Assembly (NCBI GenBank): GCA_036874045.1
Contig: CM072336.1
Span: forward strand, 22,891,501-22,955,500
DNA from: Cymodocea nodosa
Taxonomy: Eukaryota > Streptophyta > Magnoliopsida > Alismatales > Cymodoceaceae
Reading direction: 5' to 3'
Length of the DNA stretch: 64,000 nt
How positions within the stretch are numbered: position 1 is the first letter of the stretch; each line of letters starts with the position of its first letter. Both the position numbers and the translations under genes were made by a program. The notes beneath the pieces were generated by a model, which saw nothing but the letters and a program-made list of their open reading frames with translations, ran no database searches and was not told where the DNA came from. Shown piece by piece: positions 30,780 through 44,300 of the stretch.

Positions 30780-32343
30780 GCAATTAATTATTTAAACGAG
30801 AAAAATGTGAATGTAGACGTTCACAATATTTTCTGCTATGATTGTATACCGACTCCATTTTTGATGTCATTTTTCCAAACTCGTAGTTTCGCTTCAATTT
30901 CTTTCGTAAATGGAATATCTAATATAAAAAAATAACATATCGTAATTAAATTTAGTATGACATTTTGAACACCTACAAGAAAAAATATCGTGAATACCTA
31001 CAAGAAAAATAGATTTTATTTTAATTGACAAATCTTAACATCCATGCATTTATGTGAAAATTAATGATAATTTTTAAAAATTATGATATGTGGATATGTA
31101 GACACTTAAAAGCCTTACTTCTAAATGATTTTTTGGAATAGAAAAGGTATTTTTTCAACAGAAGGCCAACTTTTCTATATTGGTAGTGATTTTCTTGGAT
31201 TTTACCACAATTCTTTCATAAAAGTTTTATAAGACAAGAAAATTAAGTTATCCCCTGTTATTTCTCAAAAGTCATCCTACTACAGGAAAAAAAAATGCAG
31301 AATTATAGTTGAGAAGGAATTGCTGCTACACAAGAAATTCTATTTGAAACTTATTGTTATTAAAAGCATTTTTGTTTAAAGTTATAGTTCAATAAGTGTA
31401 AATTGACAATTTTGAAAACCACTACCAAAGTTAGAACTAGAGTTTGAAGGGTCAACTAAAGCTGAATGTAAAATAATAATTTCAGAATTCATCTAAAGCT
31501 AGACATATAAGGTGACATTTTCTGATATCATTTGAGCTTAAAAGTGTGAATTTTCTAAGATCATTGGAAATTAAGCGTAAAATGACACTTTCAACGATGA
31601 CCAAAAACTATGCATAAAAAATAATTTGGATGGCCACCTAATGTTGAGTATGATGCAAGTGTTATCCAAAACCAAGGGTAAAACTATAATTTTAAAGATC
31701 ACTCAAAGCTAAGCGTGAAATGACAATTTTGAAAATCACCTAAATCTATTCGTAAAACAATAAATTCATTTGGCATAAACACTAATTTCCAGGGCAAGAC
31801 TAAATGTATAACTTCCCTTTTACTTTTGCAGTTGTTAAAAATGGTATGAATTATGAAGAGAGAAGCAACATATTCATTTCCATTGATCAAAGATATTACA
31901 CTAAATGTGAAGGAAATTGATATTAATATAAATATACATCACAATTCCCCTCAACAATAATTTCATCAGAAATGTGATATCAGAATAAAAGCAACACAAT
32001 TTATTGTTTACTGATACAAAACTTCGATTGACCAAGAAATATATTTTACATTCTTAGAACCTTCTGATCAAACTGCTGATTCACACCCAACGTATAACTT
32101 TCTAATCTCGAAAACACCCAGGCCTCAAGTTTCCCTCCCCATCAATAATCTTAGAACATGACCAACATGCAATCACCACAGGTGTCCATTAATCCATCTT
32201 CCTGGGGCTGCACGTCAGGAGTTCCTGCATCAAGGATCTTGGCATCTGGAATTTGCCACCCTTCCAGGAATCCTAAAAAAGAAGTCAATTCTGTAGCTGA
32301 CCCGTGATCCTTAGATCTTGGAATCTCATTTCCATGACAAATA
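30780..32343. other. Intergenic DNA downstream of PIE1
   Basis: Holds the end of duplication unit B (to about 31,000), a degenerate minisatellite (31,380-31,780) and the probable PIE1 3' UTR (about 31,950-32,343). No gene recognised. Confidence 0.5.
31380..31780. repeat. Degenerate minisatellite, unit about 37-40 bp
   Basis: About nine to ten diverged units follow a pattern near CACCTAAAGCTAAGCGTAAA then ATGACAATTTTGAAAAT. The clearest copies are at about 31,555-31,600 and 31,700-31,735. It ends roughly 560 bp from the PIE1 stop codon. Confidence 0.6.
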
Positions 32344-35300
32344 CTATCCAATATCCACAACATCATCAAAAGCTTTCCAGTCCTTGAGGCCTGCAATAAG
32401 GCTTGGATCATCTTCGGTAAGAGATCCTAGGTTTGTTGATTCTGGAGGAAGAATGTCAATGAAATGTACATGATAGTTATCATCATCATCATCGGTGTCT
32501 AATGCAAAGGAAGTTTCTTGTGACTTTAAGGAATCTGGGAAACTTTGTTTAATCAATGGCATCAAATGCTTGCTTGAAGGGGAATCGTTTGTTTCTGTAG
32601 TAATCCTTGGAACCTTTGATTTCTGAAGTTTATTGGACTCCATTGAACACTTGTGCTTTCCTAGTGTTTGTGTTTTTGAAGTGGAACGCTGTCTGGCAAG
32701 ATCACATGTTCGAAAGGTTGCAGATGCCCAACCAAAGAATTCACCTTCCAAGCAGGCTTCCGATGCAAGTCTGGACAAGCAGATGTTAATGGCGTCAAAT
32801 GTCATATTTGAAATGCATTAGCAAACGAGTTAATGGGTACTCGATGTTCAGCAATTATCATGTAGAGAAATTGCCTACAACCAACCGATAAATAAATAGC
32901 ATGACAATTGAGGATGGAATCAGGAAAAAAAGAAATAAAAAAGAAAAAGGATGATACGTTTTCCAGGAAATAACAATACTAGATACACTTCATAATTTCT
33001 CTTTATCTTGAGGTGGGATGCCACCACATATTCATCAAGGTGTCGAGCACGTTGGCATTTGGCATCAAGCGGTCTTCAGCAACTTCCAAGGAACACGTTC
33101 ATATATTGGTTTGCAAAATAATTCCCCGTAAGTTGAGAAAAATCGTGGGAAACACTTATTGATCGAATAGAATTGACCTCTTCTATGGATGTTAAGGAGA
33201 AGATATTATTACTGTAACTCTTGTGAGAGAAATATTATTCTTTGGGTATCGTAGCTTGCATCTCGTGGGATTCCCATCCTAGACGTACCATTACAACATT
33301 GCATCACAAAAGGATAAATGTCATTGCACTACTCATCTTATTTCCAACTTTATTTCATATGATCATGTTAGTCTCTCTTTTGGGAGCTTTACCCTACCCA
33401 TTTCCAAGAGACTTACATGGGAATTAGCAAGAGACTTATATCACATTAGAAAGCAACCATCTCCACTGAAATGTTAGCTTTGATGTCACTTAGCATATGG
33501 GAATTAGCGACCCATCCTATAGGGGTTAGCAAAATCAGCTGTAGATGGGTATATATTATTAAACACAAATCACATGGGATAGTTGATAGGTATTATAAAC
33601 AACATTTAGTTGCTTGTGGTTCCAATCAAACTTATGACATTGAATATGTAGAGAAATTCTCTCTTATTGCTCAAGTGAATTCTATTAAAGTACTCTCCAT
33701 TGTTGTGAATCAATCATAGAAGGTATATTAACTAGATTTTCTTTGTAAAATTTGAACTAGATTTCAAGAATGTTTTTCTTTACAATTAGCAGATCTAGTG
33801 ATTCGAGATCAACCTCCAAAGTATTTAACTCAAGGTCATGATAGAATATGCTCACTAAAGGCTATCTATGGCCTAAAGCAGGGTCTACAAGCCTAGCTTA
33901 AGTACAGTAAGGTTGTTATATAGGGCATCTTTCAAAAAGAATTATTGGTGATTCTGTGTTTTAAAGGCATTCTACCACAGGTAATGTCATACCAGTGGTT
34001 TGTTGATATCTTTTTGAAAGGCAATGATTCAACAGAAATCAAAAACACCAAAGGGTACCTTAGAACACTATCACAAAGAACATGAGCCAACCATGGTATT
34101 TTCTTAACATTGATGTCGCATACTCCATAGGTAAGATGTCATTGTCACAAAGGAATTATGTTCTAGATCTACTGCAAAAGACAACTTTTAGGCTATTCCA
34201 TCTTTTAAGGATGACACTTCTAGTTTGCTAGGTAGATAGATAGAGGCAATTAATTAGGAAGTTCACGTACTTAATAATTACACATCCTAACATTGCTTTT
34301 GTTTTCCAGTTTGTTAGATGCTTACTCTTAGTTTATGTATAAACCCAGATTTATTCACTCAATGGGCGCTCTATAGGTGCTCACATAAATCAAAGGTGAC
34401 TTGGATAAAGGTTTCATCTACAAGAAAAACAATTACTTAAAGTTCAAGTCCTTTAAACTCCAAATATGTAAAGTATAAGAGTGATAGAAGTCTACCTCAA
34501 GCTACTATATGTTGAGGAAACCTTTATGACATGGAAGAACAAGAAGCAAAAAGTTGTTTCCAAACCCAGTGCAAAAAATATATATATACAGATGAATGAC
34601 CCATATTACATGTAAGATATGTGAGTCAAATCATTTTTAATGGAGCTTGCCATTTCAAATGAAGACTCTTATGGATACAAGGTGTGATAACCAATTCTCC
34701 TCTTCCTCACCAATAATCCCACTACATAAATCTTGAAAGAGTCATTATGTTCAAGATGTGATCATGTGGGTCAACTACATAAATCTTTTCCCTCCAAGTA
34801 ATTCTATCTATAGACAAATTTTTAGTTAATTTACATAAATTTAAATCTTTTCTCACAATTCAAAATCAAGTAGTCTTAAACACTATTCTACTTTTTTTAG
34901 TTTCTTCTGTACTAATTAATTTTCTTTTCTTAACAGGTGCATTCTTTAGCCTTCAAAGGATATAATCAAATCACTTAAGTTAATTTTCTCTTATATTCAA
35001 TTAGTACAATTTCTACTCTATTTCTAATAAAATTGTTTTTTAGCTTCTTAAGGATAAAATAGGAGTTGCCAATTCACACCTCCAAGTAATTAGAAATAGT
35101 TTTTCATTGCCTACTTGGCATCGAGAGGAGATATTAATGTACAGCTCACAGGTTTTCATTTTCTTTAGTATGATAAAATCGGCTGCAACTTCTCTCAGTT
35201 GTACAAAGAAGCATATTTTTACTATCAAGATGGTGGCAACATTCACTATTGCTGTGGGACCTGACTCATAAGCAGATGAAACACTTTTTTACTGCTTCCA

Positions 35301-38300
35301 GATATTGGATATACTCCCCATTTATGCAATAGAAGAGAAATTTTCTGGTCTATTTATTCTTGTAGAACAAAATTCACTTCTATCTGATATACAATGACAC
35401 ATGCAACACACTCACGGACTTATTGATTATATGCATTTGGGAATTCCTTTTTCATCAAGTGAATGAGTTTCATAAATCATTTTAATGAAATTCCTAGTAT
35501 GCAAGCCTTGGTAAGATGGTAAGGTTATAACTTGAAGGTCACAAGTTCAAATCATAGAAAACAGTCACTCCACTAGTGGAAGTAAGGCTGCATACTTGAA
35601 CCTTTTAAGACTCCACATTAGTGCAAGCCTATTCAATGAGAACCTATTGGATACAATGGTTTGCCTAATTATTCACTAAATAGATTATAAGTCAGTAAAG
35701 AACTAAAAAATAACACAATAAGCAAAATTACCGTACCAAAGTAACCCACTATAACATGGAAAAACGTTTGTAATTTGTATCAGTAAAGAACTAAAAAATA
35801 ACACAATAAGCAAAATTACCATACCAAAGTAACCCACTATAACATGGAAAAACGTTTAAAATTTGAATACCTGAAACGGTGGTCAGCTTTGGTGAGAAAT
35901 GATTTTAGAAATGGACTCTGTTGCAGAGGTTCAACTGTAGGTCTCGAACGATCTGGACTGTGAGCTGATAAAGTAACTGAAGGTGGAAAGGACATTACAG
36001 ATTCAACAAGCACTTTTGGAAATTCTAGGGTTATTTTCTCCGGTTTAACTTCTGGAACCACCTGAGTCCCACTGCACATAACTGATGGCTTCTCTTGAGC
36101 TGTCCTGCTAACATCTTGTAAGGCTGCAGCAACCAACTGACTGCTTTGTCGTAAAATTGTTGGGTGCAATAATCTCCTAGCATTCTTCCTAGATTTGGGG
36201 TAAAATTTTCTACCACATTGTGCACCATTTCGAGAAGCTGACCAACCCTGGGAACCCTGTAGGCAGCACTTAACCCTCCAAACAGAAGAAAGCACGGCTG
36301 TAAAATGTTTCTGTAGGAGAAGCTCATTATCAGGCAAATCACTGGCCACACTAAGCAATGTCTCAACATGATCCTGCCAAACAATATCATTACAGATAAG
36401 CAATCCTGCCAACATGTATGCAAGTCTACTTCACTTATCATTACATGGAGGAAGAAACCAACTCTTTAATGGTGAGTACTCTGAGAAAATTTTGCATTTT
36501 CCCCAAGAGGATTTACTAGACAACATTTTATTTTTTGGTAACCTTAGTTACAACTAGTAAAATAACTGGGGACCGTGTTGTGATTTGCTTTGATAAGGAA
36601 AATTTATGCATTCAACCTGTATTTATTTCAGTTTGATTAATAAAATTTTTTGATGTATGTATCTTATCAAAAATATAATTAAGAATAATAATCAATGTAT
36701 TGATCCCATTAGGTAAAGTTGGTTACATGAATCCTTTTCTTCCATTTATTTCTGTTGAAAATATAATTTCTCACCCATAAAATTATATATGTTTTGTGCT
36801 TTTACTATGCCAAAAAGGAAGATTAATATCCTTATTTACAAGTACCAATAAGCTATAAAACCCAAAATATTCACACTCAGATTTTCAGTGTGATTACCTC
36901 GGTTATTTTTAAGAGGGCCTTGCCACCACTGTATGCAGCAGACTTTTCAGTGTTATTACCATCTGCTGTACAGTTTATATACCTGAAATATAGTTCCCTG
37001 AACCTCTCACAGCAATGGGCAGGATGACGGTACCTACCTCTGTAGAATCCACCAGCTGGCATACCATAAAGAACATCACTCACTAGGCTCCAATTCGCAC
37101 CATACTCATGCACAACAGCACATAATATTGCATCCTCCTGAGATGTCCAAAAATCTGGAGAAGGTACACAATCTTTTGACCAAATACTGCCTCTCTTTTT
37201 TAACTTTTCTGGTTTGACAATCATAACACGCTTAACTGGCATGACAGTTATAGAGATCTTGCCACCCATCTTACTCCTACTTGCTGGCTTCATTTCAGAA
37301 TCAGTAATGCCCTCCAAAGATCTCAAGTCTTTGGCTTCCGAGAAGGGATTCTCTGAATAATCTAAATCTACACCTGAATTGCATTCAGGAGTTCTCCTGG
37401 GTCTTTTCAGACCTTTTCTGGAGCACTTTTGCTCCTCTGAACCAGGTAACATGCGCTTTTTCTTTAAATGTAATTGCACAGATGAGTCTTCACAAATTAC
37501 TTCCGCAGAGAGAGCATCACCATCAATTGCCTCAAAACTAAATTCCGATTCGTCATGCATAACTTCTGTATCAGATGCAAAAGATTCTTTCTTCAAAGAT
37601 TTGAATTTTGCCTTCTTTGATTTCTTCTTAGGCTTAGGTTTATGGTCTACATGCTCAACCCTGCCAGCAGTGAAAAGATAACATGATGAACAAAGAAAAG
37701 AATATATATATATTTAATGGTCAGCAGAGAAACAGTTAAATTACAAAAAATTCCTTTGGGAATTAAAAAGACAGTTCTAGTTTAAATAGTGAATATTATC
37801 AATATGCTAATAATAGCATAAATGCTTCTTGCATTTATTAATTTACAGAAATACTATACTTAAAAACCTAGTGGCATCAAAAGGCCAATCAATGATTGGG
37901 AAAAAGTCAACATAAAACCCCTTGGAATCAGGACCTCCTTACCTTGTTGCTTCAACACTCCCATCATCAACATTAATTCTCTCATTAGCTTCATATTCTA
38001 GCTTTTCCAACAACTAAAAACAAGATCAAGATATACAGGGTTCAGTATAAATTTATATGGTTTTACCGATAGAAGGACACCACTTTTAAAGTAAAGATAC
38101 TATTAACAAACCTGACGCTTAGATAAAGCTTCAACATGTTCCCTGTATGCCTTGGTAGCAAGCTCAGTATCCCATGCTGCAATTACCACATGGTCATTTG
38201 ATTCAGGAAAAACTTTACAAAGAGTGTACCTTGTTAACAAAACGATCCAGCATAAACAAATACAATCTGAAATACAACTAAGTGAACTTGAGTTGTCGAC

Positions 38301-41300
38301 CATAAATGTTGGTAACCCCAAGACTTCATGATAGTTACTCTTTGACATTATACAGATAGAATAAGAAATGTTTAACAGCCATTATTTTCCATTTAACAGT
38401 TGTTACAACAAAACAGATTATGTTGAAATCCATTTAAAAAGACAAGTAACGACTGTCTTTTCCACTTTTAGAGCAAGACTCTTTGACACACAACAGATCA
38501 AAACTCCATCTGCTTAAATCAGTTGATAGTAAACTCCTTAACAAGAAATGATCCATGCAACTAACTAAGATACAAATTTAGAAATGTATAATATTAATTA
38601 TGAATATACCAACAGCTTTTCATAGGCTTGGGCATGATGACAAGAAAGAGAAAAAAAATCTACATAAAAATAAATCAAGCTTACTTACATTCATATAGTA
38701 GAGGTTCTTCATCTTCATCAATCTCTGCTTCAAGATCATCCTTAAATTTCTGTATACGATCAAGTTCCCATTCTTCCTCCTCAACACACACTACATGCTC
38801 TGTTTCAGATTTATCAATTATGGGATCCCACAAAACCAAGAAGCGCATGGCATATCTGTCTATTGGACGAAGTGTGTTTTCAAATGAAGAACTTGCTTCA
38901 CCTGCAGCAGCTGCAGCGGCAGCCATCTGTTTCACATCAGCAAGCATGTCGATGTCATCCTCCCTTTTAACCAGATCAAGAGAATTTCCTTCACTGAGAA
39001 CGGTCTCAACTGTAGTGGCCTTGGGAACAATTGAACTAGAAAAACCATGTTCCTCCTTTGTGACATCATCAAGCTTTGTTTCATCATCATTAACAAATTC
39101 ATCATCTTCTAACTTCCCCGTGGTCTCTTCTGTGAACTCTTGATTTTCAACAGCTTCTTCCTGCTCAACCTTTTTAAGAGCCATATAATCAGCCTCATCT
39201 TCAGCCTGTTTTAGAGCAGCTTCAACATCATCATTTGTATAAGTGTGACGTCCATTGTTTAGACCCTCAGCCGAAACTGAGCATCCATTTTTTATGTTTT
39301 CTGACTTAAGAGTCTGATGGTCCGAAAAGAGTTCTGCAGGATCAAGCTTCTTAAAAAAATCAACATTATAACTACCACTTTGTATGACCAAATCATCAAG
39401 AGCACGCTTTTGATTTGCTTTCTTCAAGATATTTTCTTCAATTGTGCTCTCACTAATCAGTCGATATATGTGCACTTCCCGAGTTTGTCCAATCCTGTGG
39501 CATCTGTCTTGTGCTTGTTGATCCATGGCAGGGTTCCAATCACTGTCATAGAAGATAACAGTATCTGCCCCAACTAAGTTAATACCTACTCCTCCACTAC
39601 GGGTTGACAAGATAAAAAGGAAATACTTCGGGTTTGTATTGAATCGCTGCATAAGAGTTTGTCTTTCTTCAGGTTGGGTAGAACCATCCAATCGCATATA
39701 TGTGTATCCATACAAGTTTATAAATGCTTCCAATATATCAAGCATTTTTGTCATCTGAGTGAAAATTAAAGCTCTGTGTCCTTCTGACTTCAAACGCCTC
39801 AGTAAAACTGCAAGTTCCTGGAGTTTCCCACAATCAAACTGTATAAGACGCCTATCAGGAAAATATACCTGCCTTCGAACAATAGCAGACCTAATGGGTG
39901 ACAAGAGTGGACTGAAGACCTTTGTGCATGCCTCTTGATAATTTTGGCTCATAAAAACTGGTGGATCTACTTTGCTGCACCAACAAAAAGGTGAAGAAGC
40001 ACGTGCTGCAGGAATGGCAAACATGAAACGTTCAACAAGATCTACTACTGCTTGCAAACGTTCAACAGGTAGGAGGATAGCATCTGCCAACTTAGATGAG
40101 AAATTCATATAGCACAAAGGTTTAACCTTCTTCTCATGAATATCAAAGACAGGATGTTTGATTGTGACAAGTGCCCTCAGGTTAGTACCATAGACAGGCT
40201 TCTTTTGGCATTGTAATGAATTCCACCATGAAACTGCAGCAGCTCTTTCCTGTCTCTCTCTAAACCTTTCCTCCATAATAGCCTTATGAATATCCTCAAA
40301 AATGTTAGCCCCATTAGTTCGTCTCTGATCATATGCTCTCCTACATGAATCCATTGCATTGTACTTCCCTAGGTCATCACTTAGAAAGGAGCATGATGCT
40401 GCAGAAATTACTGAAACTTCATCATGTTCCCATGATGTCATGCTGAACTCAAGTTGAGTAAACATAAAATTCAAACCTTTAAGGTCGACACAAGAGAAGG
40501 GATAGGTAGAGTTCATGCTACATATAGAAGAACTCAGTTGCATGACAATACCAGGCATGTCAAATGAGCTTATAATTGCACGGCCTTCAAAAAGATCAGG
40601 ATGATTGCAGACCTTGCGAAGTTGCATGATAACACCAATCATCCCAAAAAAATTAGAGCTAGCAAGGGTTGCTTGTGTTTCAGAGCTTGCAATAAAATCT
40701 TCATATAAATTTCGTTGTCGTTTAGATAGCCTACAGTATACAACATGTTCATGCTTCTTTGGAAGTTGTTTCTCCACATCTCTTTTCAATCGACGTAAGA
40801 TGAATGGACGGAGAACATTATGTAGGCGATCAACAACATCTTTGTTTACTTTTTCCTGACCCTCCACCATACCAGTGATTGGATTGCTAAACCAGTCTTT
40901 GAACTCCTGGTGAGACTGAAAGATATGTGGCATTAAGAAATGCATTAAAGACCATAGTTCCATGAGGTCATTCTGGAGAGGTGTCCCAGTTAGTAGAATG
41001 CGTCTTTTCGAGTTGAAATTTAGAAGTGTTTGCCACCTCTGAGATTTCCAGTTCTTAATCAGATGAGCTTCATCCAATATGAGATATTTCCATTTTTTGC
41101 GCTTGAAAACTTTTGAGTCCTGTATAATTAGCCTATAGGTTGTTATGCATACATGGAAATAGTTAGGCTTCAACCAACCCTGTCTTTTCTGCTTCCTTTC
41201 TTTTGCACTTCCAAAATAAGTCAAAATTTTAAAGGCAGGGCACCATTTGAGAAATTCAGTTTCCCAATTCAGCATAACACTTGTGGGGACTACTATAAGA

Positions 41301-44300
41301 TGAGGACCCCATATACCTTTTTCACATGCTAAGTGTGCCAAAAGAGATATTGTCATAATAGTCTTCCCCAAGCCCATTTCATCAGCCAGTATCCCATTGA
41401 GTCTCTTCTCATACATTGTGACAAGCCAATCTAAACCAATATGCTGGTACTCACGAAGAGGATGCTTAAGAAGGAAGGGAAACTTTGTACGAACTTGGGT
41501 AGTGGAGAAAGTATTTCCAGTGGGCTGTGCAGATCTTGCAGCCGCTGCTGCATCAGCAATAATATTTTCAGATTCCTTACCTTCATCCGGCTCTATTCCA
41601 TTTCCCATGGCAATGTCCAATGTGGATGTATGGTCTTCAAATTCAACACTTTTTTGTTGCACACCCTCGGATTCCATGGCATCCAACTGATCATCAGAAC
41701 TTGAAGAATCACACACTGATTTAGCATCGGAACCATCATCATCAGATAAGACTTCCTAAAAACAGAAAAATAGTATTTACTAAAACATTACAAATAACAG
41801 GGAAAATTTTGAACAAGTTGGCCAGAACATTCAAAAAAAAAGGAGAGCTTCCAACCTTGAAACCATGACATGTAAGATTGCAGGAAACCACCCAACTACT
41901 AACCTATCAATTCGAAAAACACAAGAACTTTGTACCTTTTTATACTTCACTGGGAGTCCCTCTGCAGGTTTCTCACTTTCCTGATGTGGCAATTTAAGCT
42001 GGGAAAAGAAACCGATGAGATTACACAACTACAGCAACAAAAAAACAAAACAAGAGTAAAGAATTGTTTCTCGTTCTTTTTCCCAGCATCCTACAATTTT
42101 ATAATATTGCACTTATTATTGAAATGTGGAAAACCTATTGGACCTGACGATATCCCCTACTGATGTTTAGAAATGCATGGGTGAAGTAGGAATTAGGTGG
42201 TTAGCTAAATGAAGAAAAAGTAATATAATATCTATATTTATGAATAAGGGTGACATACGAAAACATAATAATTATTCTAGTATTAAATTAATCAGTTATA
42301 CAATGAAACTTAGGGAGAATAATTGAACAAACATTAAGACATGTAGCAATCATCATAGATGGCAACAATCATAGAAAATCAATTTGAATTTACATCAGTA
42401 GAACAAAAATGAAAGATATTTATATACTTAAACAAATAATTGAAAAATTTAGATTCAAGGAAAAAAACCTCTATATGGTACTATTCATTGATCTAGAAAA
42501 AAGTTAGAGCACATTGACACTTAGTGTAGTAGGTATTAGAAAGAAAAATACTCATTAACTATATTGATATTATCGATGATATCTATACTATGGCAGTAGC
42601 TAGTGTTAAAACAATAAGAAAGAAAAGAATTTCTAATAAGCATAGATTTACACTAGAGACCACCTATAAGTTTACACCTATTTGTCTTAATTATGAATAA
42701 AATAACTACAAAACAACAACAACCAAAGCTAAAATCTCACCACATGAGGCTGGCCACATCAATCCTTTTCTCCCAAACATTTCTATCTATTGTCAAATCT
42801 TTAGTTAAATTACATAAATTTAAAATATTTTCTTATAATTTCCAACCACAATTTTATGCCTACCTCTACTACTTTTAATTTCTTCTAGACTAATTAATTC
42901 TCCTTTCCTAACTGTCGCATTGCTTAGTCTTCTAAAAATATGACCAAATCACTTATGCTAATTTTCTGTTATATTATTTTTAATAGGTGCAACTTATACT
43001 CTATACCTAATAAAATCATTTTTTAGCTTATCCCTTGTACCATCACTACTCATACATTTAAGCATGCATATATCAACAACACTAACTTTTTGCATATGCT
43101 CATGTTTTACAGCCTAACATTCTAAGTCAAAGTATAGTTGGGTGAATAGTAATTTTATAAAATTTTTCTTTTAATTTCAGGGATATCATCCTACCACACA
43201 ATACTCCAAAAGCATTTCTCCACTTCATCTATCACACTTTAATCCCATAAACAGCAACCTCTATGATTTCATCATTACTACTTATTATAGACCCTAAGTA
43301 TTTAAAAGTTTTACTTTTATGAATCTCATGGTCATCTAAGTATATCTAAGAATGAATTAATTACAAAAATTCAAGAAAATTTTTTGTGCATGCTATTTAT
43401 TGATGAAAATTTTAGTTTATGATTGTCAGATAGGAATTGATACTAAAATAAAATTATAGAGATACCAAAGAATCAAAAAAATTTAAATTTATGTCAAAGT
43501 ATGGCATGAAGTGCAAGTTTAGCAACGATAGGAGGTTAAGAACAATAATGAAAGGATTAAATTTGATGATTAAGAAATCCTCAAAAGTAAAAATTTAGAC
43601 ATTTAGTATCTATAATAAACAACAATGAAAAAATTATATAAGATGTTATTCACAAAATCAAAATAGATTAGATAAAGAAAATAAATGCATCAAAAGTGTT
43701 ATGCAACAAGAGTATACCCTTAAAATAAAAAGAAAAACTAACTTTTATTCACCCTATTATATTTTATGGCATAGAATGACAAAATATTGGACAATTAGAG
43801 TCTATTTGTACACCTAAAATTGAAATTCTATAGAATTGGAATTCTGACAGAATTGAAATTTTACAAAATTAGACAAAAATAAAATTTAAAATACAAGTGT
43901 TTGTGTATATTCAGGAATTAGATAAAATTTGAAATTCAAGTATTTGTGCATAGCATAGAATTAAACAAAATTAGAATTTTATATTTATGTATGATAATAA
44001 TATAATATAATTATCTTTAATTAATTAAATTAAGTAATTAATAAAAATATAATTAATTAATAAATTTATTATATTAATCAATTGAGATGTCATATAATTA
44101 TATTATTAAATTTTCATATGACATTTATCAATAATTGAGGGATATGCAAGAATTTCTCGAAATGGAAATGAATTTCGAATCTCTCCAAATGAGAATTCAC
44201 ATTCTCATGTTTACACTGATTCAAAATTTCATCTTTCTAGAATTGAAATTTCAAGTGCACAAATACTTTATTGAAATTTATTTCCATTCAATTCCAAGTA

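Larger units (their letters stand above)
24800..31000. repeat. Tandem duplication of a ~3.1 kb unit carrying eS30
   Basis: Unit A (about 24,800-27,890) and unit B (about 27,890-31,000) lie head to tail. The left ends match at 24,805-25,020 and 27,893-28,105 (CATCACATCTC, TTTTCATGCAC, TTTGCAATGTAGA blocks). The eS30 genes and flanks match from about 26,020-27,560 and 29,040-30,760. The right ends match at about 27,560-27,890 and 30,760-31,000. Between left end and gene the units differ: A has about 1 kb of unassigned DNA, B has AT-rich DNA and a copia gag-like scrap. Coding exons look identical while introns and flanks carry small differences. Confidence 0.85.

Noticed and set aside
38628..39143. 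Ser-rich 171-aa + strand frame
   Set aside because: Antisense of the acidic part of PIE1 exon 14.
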